A stretch of DNA of 64,000 nucleotides from Parasediminibacterium sp046546515 (lineage in GTDB: Bacteria; Bacteroidota; Bacteroidia; Chitinophagales; Chitinophagaceae), in contig NZ_JBKHKJ010000002.1 of the NCBI RefSeq assembly GCF_046546515.1, forward strand, positions 62,001-126,000. The letters run 5' to 3'. Below are positions 6,565 through 14,700 of the stretch, one piece after another. Numbering within the stretch: position 1 is the first letter of the stretch; every line of letters begins with the position of its first letter. The notes beneath the pieces were generated by a model. The model was given only the letters and a program-made list of their open reading frames with translations, had not been told where the DNA came from and ran no database searches. Both the position numbers and the translations under genes were made by a program.

Positions 6565-7935
6565 ATGGCTATAGTTACTAGGGAGAATATCGGATTGCTG
6601 CACGACAAACTGATAGTTAAAGTTATACCAAGCGATTACAAGAAAGCATTTGAAGATGGCTTGAACAAACAAGCAAAAACCGCCAATATACCAGGTTTTA
6701 GGAAAGGCATGGTGCCAGCTGGTTTGCTGCGCAAAATGTATGGCGAAAAATTGTTGACGGATGAAATTATAAAAGCGGTTGAAGTACAGGTAAATAGCTT
6801 TATTGGCACACAAAAACTAAATGTTTTTTCCCAGCCGTTGCCTTTGTACAACAACCTAGACCAACTAGATGTTAATCACTACGGCGATTTTGAATTTGGG
6901 TTCGAGATTGGCTTGAAGCCAGAAATCGACATCAATACGGCAAACATCCCAGTAACACGTTATGTAGTAACGGTTACAGACGAAATGGTTAAACAAGAAG
7001 TAGAACGCTTGCGTGCCCAGTTTGGCACAGTAACAAACCCTGAAGCTGTTTCATCGGAAGAAGAAGTACTAAACGTAATCCTAGATGAAGCTACCGAAAG
7101 CGGCGAAAAAATAGAAGGTGGCATAGAAAAAGCAACCAGCCTGAAAATAAAGCATTTTGCACCTGCATTCAGGGAAACGTTGATAGGCAAAGCGGTAAAC
7201 GAAATTGTAACCGTCCCTTTAGCTACGGCATTTGAAGACAAAGAAAGAGAAGCCGTGCTAGACGACCTTGGTTTGGACAAGGCTGATGAAGCTAGCACTG
7301 CCAAGATTTTTTTGTTGACCATTACCAAAGTGAGCTTTGTAGAAAATGCAGCTTTTGACGAGGCTTTTTTCAACGCACCTTATCCCGGCAAGGAAATAAC
7401 AACGGAAGAAGGGTTTAGGGAAACTGTAAAAGAAGATATACAAGCCTATTTTGCCGAGCAAAGCCGCAAGCAAATCCACGACCAGATTTATCATTATTTG
7501 ATAGATAATGTACAGGTTGATTTGCCCGAGGCTTTCCTAACCCGTTTGCTGGAAGTATCGGACGAAAAACAAAAAACGAAAGAAGAAGCTGCCGCAGCCT
7601 ACCCCACTTTTGCCAGCCAATTGAAATGGTCTTTGATTAGCACGCAATTGCAAAGCGAAGAAAAGGTACAAGTGTTGCCAGAAGATATTAAGGCTGCTGC
7701 TAAAGCACAGTTGCTTCAATACCTAGGTGGCCAAGTGCAAGCAATGGGTGCCGACACGCAATGGATAGAGGAATACGCCGAAAGGATGCTGAAAGACAAG
7801 AAATTTGTAGAAGATAGCTACCACCGCATTGCCGCAGATAAATTGTTTGACGCTTTAGAAACCAAGGTAAGTGCCACAGAAGAAATTACCTATGTGGAAT
7901 CATTTGTTTCTAAGTTGCATCACCATCATTATTAA
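6565..7935 (+). CDS. tig: Trigger factor, ribosome-associated chaperone
   Basis: 456 residues. The N-terminal ribosome-binding domain contains the family signature: KTANIPGFRKGMVP (about residues 38-51), followed by a LLRKMYGEKLLTDEI helix. A central PPIase-like region (about 150-245) and a long helical C-terminal domain follow, as in other trigger factors of this phylum. The protein binds the ribosome at the exit tunnel and holds nascent chains. The C-terminus ends in four consecutive His and a Tyr (LHHHHY), an unusual natural tail. The gene starts about 40 bp after the tRNA-Leu terminator, so it should have its own promoter, although no clear -7 box is visible. Confidence 0.93.
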   Translation: MAIVTRENIGLLHDKLIVKVIPSDYKKAFEDGLNKQAKTANIPGFRKGMVPAGLLRKMYGEKLLTDEIIKAVEVQVNSFIGTQKLNVFSQPLPLYNNLDQLDVNHYGDFEFGFEIGLKPEIDINTANIPVTRYVVTVTDEMVKQEVERLRAQFGTVTNPEAVSSEEEVLNVILDEATESGEKIEGGIEKATSLKIKHFAPAFRETLIGKAVNEIVTVPLATAFEDKEREAVLDDLGLDKADEASTAKIFLLTITKVSFVENAAFDEAFFNAPYPGKEITTEEGFRETVKEDIQAYFAEQSRKQIHDQIYHYLIDNVQVDLPEAFLTRLLEVSDEKQKTKEEAAAAYPTFASQLKWSLISTQLQSEEKVQVLPEDIKAAAKAQLLQYLGGQVQAMGADTQWIEEYAERMLKDKKFVEDSYHRIAADKLFDALETKVSATEEITYVESFVSKLHHHHY

Positions 7936-7957
7936 TAGTTAGTTTGCGTTGCTGCCT

Positions 7958-7965
7958 TATATTTG
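7958..7965 (+). promoter_or_regulatory. -7 box (TATATTTG) of tRNA-Ser promoter
   Basis: Matches TAnnTTTG exactly and sits 14 bp before the mature 5' end of tRNA-Ser. The downstream bases ATTTGCAGCCCG are identical to those before tRNA-Leu. Confidence 0.65.
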
Positions 7966-7979
7966 CAGCCCGCAAAAAA

Positions 7980-8069
7980 GGAGAGTTGTCCGAGTGGTTG
8001 AAGGAGCACGCCTGGAAAGTGTGTATACGGGAAACTGTATCAAGAGTTCGAATCTCTTACTCTCCGCCA
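7980..8069 (+). tRNA. tRNA-Ser (anticodon GGA)
   Basis: A type II tRNA with acceptor arms GGAGAGT (7980-7986) and ACTCTCC (8059-8065), discriminator G and an encoded CCA (8067-8069). The anticodon stem CACGC/GTGTG holds the loop CTGGAAA, giving anticodon GGA for UCC/UCU codons. A long variable arm (TATACGGGAAACTGTATC) and a standard T arm with TTCGAAT follow. An open frame running across this gene (7944-8228) is not a protein gene. Confidence 0.96.
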
Positions 8070-8080
8070 TCCGATTTTGC

Positions 8081-8122
8081 ACCACTTTGTAATTCAAGCA
8101 ATTACAAGGTGGTTTTGTTTTT
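8081..8122 (+). terminator. Intrinsic terminator after tRNA-Ser
   Basis: ACCACTTTGTAATT pairs with AATTACAAGGTGGT (one G:U-type mismatch) around a 5-base loop, followed by a T-rich tract. The remaining bases up to 8293 show nothing recognisable. Confidence 0.75.
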
Positions 8123-8293
8123 AGGGGGCATAGCAGGGGACAAATCAATTGCTTTTAAAAATAAAAAGCCAATTTTATACAAGAAACCCTGCTTAACGTT
8201 TCAAGAATACATTATAAGCGAAATTTAATTAAATATAAACAAGGTTAAAACGCTTAGAATCACACACTCTTTTCCTTCCATTTTTTTTCTCTT

Positions 8294-10528
8294 TTATCTC
8301 CAGTCAGACAAACTAACTAGGGAAGGCTTATTTGTGGGCAATTTCTCGTTTGGCAAAAGCGGCATTGCCCACAAAGTGATATTTGCACTATCCACATTGT
8401 TTAAGTGAACGGTTAGTTTCCGGAACCCATCATTAGGTGTTTGCCCTGCCACATGGGGGGAAGTTGGCAGCAACACTGCATCCATTACTGATAGTTCTGC
8501 GTTTAGGGGCGATAGTAATTCGACATACAAGCGGTTGCCATTATTATCTGTTAGTATGGCTGAATGTTTATCCTTATCTAACTTCACGCTTTGTGCTGTA
8601 TGAAAGAAACTATATATTTCCGCACGTCCCTTTGTTTTTATCTCATCTTGAATCAAAAATTCTTTTTTGTTATTGAATAGCATAACGCCCCTAATTACAG
8701 ATACTGCATTCTTGGCATAGGCCTTAGTAATGTTGGCAATGGCAAAAGCTGCGGTATCGTTGCTGCCAAAACTGTTTATCCTGCCCCTGCTCCATTCTTG
8801 GTCGGGTCCGTTGAAAGGGTTAATTACCAAGGTATTCCTTCCCTCGGCTCTTTTTCGGTACACATTCGATTTCTGCCCATAGTGGGGGATACTATAATTG
8901 TCGCCACCTATATGCGCGAACCACTGCGTGCCCAAAGCATTCAATTGCACAGTTCCTTCTTCCAATGCCAAGTGCCATTCTATATTGCTTCCATTATACA
9001 AACTAATGGCACTCTCCTTTTCATTTCCATAATCTGAATGCAGGATTGCCATCCCGTAATTCTTGAAGCAAACATCTTTTATGGCTGGCTTTTCATTTGC
9101 CGCTTTTAAATGGATATTTTTATCGTAGTACAATAGTGTTTGCCAATCTCCCCCCTTTTTCTCATTCAGTTTATAATACAACCACGCATATTCGGGCTTA
9201 TTGGCCAGCTTTGCCAGCAACAAGCTCACGTCATACCCTTTCATTTTGGCTGTTGGTGCATACGCACGTCTGGTGCCATCTTCGCCATTGCCAAACTCCC
9301 CAGCCCCGCCTTGGGCTGCCAAGAACCAATCAGGGCTTTTGTAATAAGCACCGTATGTTAGCTCGTCAGGCAGGGAAAGATTAAAAACATTGCGCAACCC
9401 AATTATGGGCATAATAAGGTTGCGTACCAGCCACATCCCGTAGCCTAGACCTTCATAATATGCACCATCGGGCATGAACGAAACCATTGCACGCTGCATA
9501 GTACGCACACATTTTGCCAACACCTGTTGAGCCATCAATTGTGCATCCTTGTTACCTCCAAAACCTGCATCGCACAATGCCATTGCAGAGAAGGCAAAAC
9601 CAGAACTCCCTATGCCATTATAATTATTGAACGACCCATAGATGCCTTTAGATTCTATCATTTGCTGGTATGCAGGCGCATAACAATTCCGTATAACGGC
9701 CATTTCTATCTTAGTCCTTGTTTCAACAGGCAAATCATTATATAAAAAATCGTACGCCAATATAAAGCTATTTAAAATTTGCCCAAAGCTTATTTCGCCC
9801 CCGCCAGCAGCAACACCCCAAGATGGGGTTTTAACGCTGTCGCATACCACATTTACCATCTCAACAAAGCGTTTCAAATACTGGGCATCACCGGTTAACT
9901 TATAGGCAAGGGATAGGTTTGTACTCTCATCCTGTATCACATCCCTCAATAAAACCTTTGGATCAAGCGGCTTATCGGCATTTATTTTGAGCAGCTTATT
10001 TGCAGCAGCAATGATATTATTAATTGTTTTGCTTAAAAATTCATCGCTGTTTTTTTGTACAAGCAGGCGACTAAAATCGTTATCGGTATAAACAAGCCTA
10101 GGGTGCGATGGTATTTGCCCATTGTATTTATGCTGGAACATTTCCATAAAATCTGCGGCTGAATAACCCACAGAAGCACGTACAATGGCTGTGCTGATTG
10201 CTCCGCGGGTATCTATTACAGCTACATAAAAAGAGTCCAAGCCTATAAAACCAATATTGGGTGTATATGTAAAATAACCGTCCACATTCAAAGAAACATT
10301 GCCATTTATTGGCTTGTCCTTTAAAGCATAGGAAAGATGATCGCGATCCTCATCCACGCCTGTAACCTTGCCATTTACGGGCTTATCCCTATCGGTATCT
10401 ACAAAATAGCCTTGGTCGTAGTATTCAAAGTAATAGTCTTTTGGGTAGGGGGTATGGTTGGTAGCAACATCCTGTGCCTTTGTAGAAATAGCAAACAAAA
10501 CAAAAGCAATCGCTATAAAATTTTTCAT
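8294..10528 (-). CDS. Heparinase II/III-type polysaccharide lyase with N-terminal cadherin/Ig-like domain
   Basis: 744 residues from the ATG at 10528, preceded by AGAAGGAAAT as ribosome-binding site; a TTG five codons upstream is less likely. Residues 1-19 form a signal peptide. Residues about 40-120 are an Ig/cadherin-like domain of the type that repeats DG-x-FTYTPN-x-x-F-x-G-x-DSF. An alpha/alpha toroid (about 150-460) and a beta-sandwich (about 480-740) follow, as in heparinase II/III lyases (PL12/15/17/21/39-like). Likely active-site residues are N301/N302, Y363 in DGAYYEGLGYGMW, and H519. There is no T9SS sorting domain, so it is probably periplasmic and finishes imported oligosaccharides. 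It is the last gene of the minus-strand lyase block. The substrate is unproven. Confidence 0.85.
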   Translation of the reverse strand: MKNFIAIAFVLFAISTKAQDVATNHTPYPKDYYFEYYDQGYFVDTDRDKPVNGKVTGVDEDRDHLSYALKDKPINGNVSLNVDGYFTYTPNIGFIGLDSFYVAVIDTRGAISTAIVRASVGYSAADFMEMFQHKYNGQIPSHPRLVYTDNDFSRLLVQKNSDEFLSKTINNIIAAANKLLKINADKPLDPKVLLRDVIQDESTNLSLAYKLTGDAQYLKRFVEMVNVVCDSVKTPSWGVAAGGGEISFGQILNSFILAYDFLYNDLPVETRTKIEMAVIRNCYAPAYQQMIESKGIYGSFNNYNGIGSSGFAFSAMALCDAGFGGNKDAQLMAQQVLAKCVRTMQRAMVSFMPDGAYYEGLGYGMWLVRNLIMPIIGLRNVFNLSLPDELTYGAYYKSPDWFLAAQGGAGEFGNGEDGTRRAYAPTAKMKGYDVSLLLAKLANKPEYAWLYYKLNEKKGGDWQTLLYYDKNIHLKAANEKPAIKDVCFKNYGMAILHSDYGNEKESAISLYNGSNIEWHLALEEGTVQLNALGTQWFAHIGGDNYSIPHYGQKSNVYRKRAEGRNTLVINPFNGPDQEWSRGRINSFGSNDTAAFAIANITKAYAKNAVSVIRGVMLFNNKKEFLIQDEIKTKGRAEIYSFFHTAQSVKLDKDKHSAILTDNNGNRLYVELLSPLNAELSVMDAVLLPTSPHVAGQTPNDGFRKLTVHLNNVDSANITLWAMPLLPNEKLPTNKPSLVSLSDWR

Positions 10529-10631
10529 ATTTCCTTCTTGCAAGCACCTTGAACATAAAATGCTTTCTTTTAGAACGAAAAAAAAAAGCAGAAGTAGTAC
10601 ATGATGCTGAAATTAGTGTTTTACTGCCAAG

Positions 10632-11558
10632 TTACTTATTCTTCGGAAAATCAGATTCGTCCCGAACACTTACATTTATTGAGGTGGGAAAATTCCTAGG
10701 TAGTGGATAGGTCGCTTTTCCAGTTGCAAGCCACTCTGCTGCCCTTATCAATGTTGTTTGGAAACCGATGCACCTATAAGCAATCGGATATACTTCATCC
10801 TTCCACAAATGCCCCATGCTACTGCTGTACACCCTGCCTTTACCATAACTAACTACCCATTCAACGGGGTAATTTTGTTTATTGACAGAGTCTGTGGCGT
10901 AGGACAAAATGGTAGTGTTGATAAATGGTCCACGAACATCATTGTACAATTCCATGGAAGGCGTTTGCCAACTATCGGGAAACCCCTTGCAGATAGGATG
11001 GCTTTTTTGCAAAACATGGATAGTTGCAGTAAAGCGCTTGCCGTGAGTGGTGTTTCCCCCTGCACTAGGTGGCAATTTGATTATGGAACCATTGCTATCA
11101 ATTCTTACTGCATACCCATTTTCTTTCGTACGCCAGCCAAGCCCCATCATCGTATCATAAGCCAACCACCCCGTATAAGCGTTATTGGCAGCGTGCAGCA
11201 CGTACAAGCCACCGCCATTACGCACATAATCCTGTAATGCCTCCTCTACCCTTCTTGGCCATCTAAGCTGCTTGTTTTGCCCATTATTTGTATTTTGGAT
11301 AACTACATCATACGCATTGAATGATGGGTTCCAATGCTGCCATTGCACCGAGTCACCCGCATTATCTGGCGCGGTACTTACCGAAACCTCAAATAGTTTC
11401 GACTCCTCCAGTATTGTCTTTACAACTGTAGTAGTTTGCCGCCAATTGTGGTTACTGTATCCGTCTACAATTAAAACTTTTATTGGTTTTCGCTTGTGCG
11501 ATGCCCAAGCAGAAAATAATATTAGGTTGAACAACAAAAAAGCAAAACCATATTTCAT
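10632..11558 (-). CDS. Secreted ThuA-domain protein
   Basis: 308 residues from the ATG at 11558, beginning with a signal peptide (about 1-19). The frame is open to 11720, but the extra 54 residues are a translation of a dispersed CAAAG-type repeat and are rejected. The body is a ThuA/trehalose-utilisation domain (class I glutamine amidotransferase-like fold): VLIVDGYSNHNW near residue 28, NGGGLYVLHAANNAY in the middle, and PVEWVVSYGKGRVYSSSMGHLW near the end. Proteins of this family often accompany carbohydrate catabolism genes, but their reaction is rarely known. It lies between two heparinase-type lyases on the same strand. A role in sugar processing is inferred from context only. Confidence 0.82.
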   Translation of the reverse strand: MKYGFAFLLFNLILFSAWASHKRKPIKVLIVDGYSNHNWRQTTTVVKTILEESKLFEVSVSTAPDNAGDSVQWQHWNPSFNAYDVVIQNTNNGQNKQLRWPRRVEEALQDYVRNGGGLYVLHAANNAYTGWLAYDTMMGLGWRTKENGYAVRIDSNGSIIKLPPSAGGNTTHGKRFTATIHVLQKSHPICKGFPDSWQTPSMELYNDVRGPFINTTILSYATDSVNKQNYPVEWVVSYGKGRVYSSSMGHLWKDEVYPIAYRCIGFQTTLIRAAEWLATGKATYPLPRNFPTSINVSVRDESDFPKNK

Positions 11559-11621
11559 ACTATCTGCATTAGTAACGTTTCCGAAATAACTTTCCCTATT
11601 AAGGTTAATTTCTAAAAAAAT

Positions 11622-11718
11622 ATTTAACCGCAAAGAACACAAAGATTTTCGCAAAGAAGCACAAAGAGAATCCCTTTTAAGGTAAAACGTTTCACTTAAA
11701 GGACACAAAGAACAGTAC
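11622..11718 (+). repeat. Dispersed roughly 100-bp repeat R, copy 1
   Basis: Begins ATTTAACCGCAAAGAACAC, continues with GCAAAG words, and ends with AAGGTAAAACGTTTCACTTA plus an AAAGGACACAAAG block. Two further copies in the same orientation lie at 20206-20301 and 49518-49605. The core TTAACCGCA...GCAAAG...GGTAAAACG is shared by all three. Function unknown. It sits upstream of the ThuA gene. Confidence 0.75.
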
Positions 11719-11787
11719 AAATAGGCTGATAAAATGAAAAAGCTTATTCGGAAATGGGGAAAGTTATTTTAAAAGTATTACTTACTG

Positions 11788-14700
11788 TTATTTTGAAATG
11801 AATAATTTTTGTGGTGCAAACCGGTTTATTTTAACAGTATAAATACCTGTTGAGAGGCTTTGGGGTAATACTAATGAGAACCCTTGCCCATTTACCTTCA
11901 TGGTTTTGTGATAAACAATTTGACCTTGGTTATTGACTAGTTGAATATCGGCATTTCCGTTTATCAAGATTGGCAATAGGATACTTAATTGTGATTGATG
12001 GAGCGGATTGGGGAACAAGCTGAAAGCCAATGGGGTATTATCTCCCTTGATTACTACCAATTTCACATCGTAATAAGTCATCTTGCCGTCTTTGCCCACT
12101 TCAACCAACCGATAATAATTATTGCCTAGAACGGGGTTGTTGTCAATAAAGTCATAATGCATTTCAAAATTACCATTGCTAAGGGACAATATTTTTCCAA
12201 TTGGTGCAAAGCCCCTTCCATCGTAACTCCGCTGGACAACAAAATAGTCGCTGTTGATGCCATGGGTTGTTGACCATTCTACCCTTACCGTCTTGCCATC
12301 AGTGCTTTTGGCTGTATAGTTATCCAGTTTCACAGGCAATGTGGACACCAACAGTGAAAGATTCATACTATCGTAATTGATGGTATTGCCATAAAAATAT
12401 AATTTCAATATATGCCTGCCGGGTGTTGGAAAATAGAAGCTATCAGTAGAAACAACGTTGAAGCCGATTTTTGTTTTTGTAGAGTCATACGTTGAACTTG
12501 GGAACCGGACGGACTGCTGGTATTTGCCATCAAGCAATAAATCAACCCGTTTGTAAACTACGGCAGGAGCGGAATATGGCAATATTGTAGGCCCTGTCCA
12601 AGTAGTGCTGTACTTATTTGCCAAGGTAAGGTCTATTTTGTAAATGCCAGGGGTATCGACTGTTACTGCATATTCAACCCAGTTTTGATCTAACCCGCTT
12701 ACGGAAGTACCCGTAATATTGTTGAAATTGGTATAGGCTGCCACTTTTAATGTTGGTGCTACCAGCACATCGGTGCCATTAATTGTCCAATCCTCTGCCT
12801 TAATCATGCCAGGTACTTCTTGGTAATTAATAGCTTGTATTTTCATATAATCGAAAGCATCTACCCCACCAATAAATTTGATCCTTATGGTATGGGTACC
12901 GGCAGGAATGTCGAAAGGCGGAGTCCATACAGGATTGGTACCTTGGGAGATAGGCAATGAAATATTTTGTGCCGTTATTCCATCCAAACTTACTGGCACA
13001 CCATCAACAGCTACACTAAGGAATTTTCCATCGTTTGCATTGGTGAGATATAAGCCCAGCAGAAATTGTCCGCTATTGTCAACATTCACCAAATAATCCA
13101 AGTAGTTATTGGCAGTATCAATTTTATAAACCTCTTTGCCGTTGCTGGCACTTGCAAAGCTGATGGTATCTGTTCCTTGCTGTGCGATCCAGTTTTCTGC
13201 TTCAAATAGCCCTACGCTTATGGTAATTGGCTTGCTAGTGGTTGTTGCACCAAGATTATCCGTTGCTATTGCAGCAACATTGTAAGTGCCTGTTGCCGAG
13301 CCGTACCATTGGTATATATAGGGTGAATCGGTTGCTATGCCAATGTTTGAAGCCCCATTATTAAACTGTACACTTGCAACAGAACCATCCGTGTCGGTAG
13401 CATTTGCGGCAATGTCAAAGTAACTGCCGTTTAAAAAAGTTGTGTATTGCTGTGGTGATGCGATGCTTACCTTAGGCGTTGTATTTTTGCCAACTATTGT
13501 GATAGGGGCGGCATAAAAACCATTGCCTAAGGCATCATAAGCCTTAGCTGTAACACGGAATATGCCAGCAGGGATATTTGCCCAGTTATAAGAATAGGGC
13601 CCAGCATTATCGGTGGCAAGCAATTGTTCTCCATTATAAAATTCTACTTTGCTAATGCCACCACCTGTTGCAGTAGCAGTTGCACTGATGTTAACATTTG
13701 ATAATGAATTGTACGTTGAATTATTAGCAGGTGAAGTAATCGTTGCGGCCATGCCTGTTGGTGCAAAATTCATCCAATCTAAACTTGTACTACCACCATA
13801 AAGGTTGAGCGTAATGACCTGTTTGCCGACAGTAGGAAAAGTTATTGTAGTATTTACTGTTGCAAACCCAATTAAAGAGGTAGAATAATAAGTGTTTGAA
13901 GGCATGGTAACCGACTTCAACAGGGTATTTCCCAACATCACATCTATTCGTTTGCTACCACCAGGGTAACTATTGCTATACCTATCTGAAATATTCATCT
14001 GCAATGAATAGGTGCCTGCCTTGGCTACGTCCACGGCATATTGTACCCAGTTACTATCCAGGTTGCCAATGGCTACGCCACCCCCACCAGATTCAGGTAT
14101 GGCTGCTTGGTTGATTAAGGAATGACCCGAAATGGCACTGTTTGAGCCAGACTTCAAATAGTTTTCTGCTTGTATCAAGCCTGGGATTGCATAGTAGTTT
14201 ATAAAGGTAATTTGATTGAAATCTACCCCGTCAATTCCACTATTAAATGTAACCCTTAGCTTATGGCTACCGCTTGCAATATCAAAACTTGGTATAGCAA
14301 TGGTTTGATAGCTACCCGAAACAGGGATATTGACAGCCCCCAACAGCGAGCCGTCATTGGCAATGGCGACACCATCAATGGAAACCGAAAACGTATTGCC
14401 AGCTATGCTATTCAATAAATTAATGTCCAAAGTGTACTTTCCGCCGTTATTCAAATTGAGGTTATACTCCAACCATCCACCAGCATTGATGCCCGCTACC
14501 TTAGCCAACCCGCTTCTTGCAGAATCTACAACAACATTTCCCGAATTGTTACTTGTAAAATCTTCTGCTTCAAATAGGTTTACTGAAACTTTTGTGGATG
14601 GCGCAGTAACTACTGTGCCAAATTGGTTGGTGAGCTTTGCAGTAATGGCATGGGTGCCAATGGTACTTGCGGTATAAACATATTGATAGGGCGAAGCAGT

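Noticed and set aside
7944..8228. 94-codon plus-strand frame
   Set aside because: It overlaps the complete tRNA-Ser gene and its terminator.
11559..11720. 54-residue N-terminal extension of the ThuA protein
   Set aside because: It is encoded by dispersed repeat R and precedes a good signal peptide starting at 11558.
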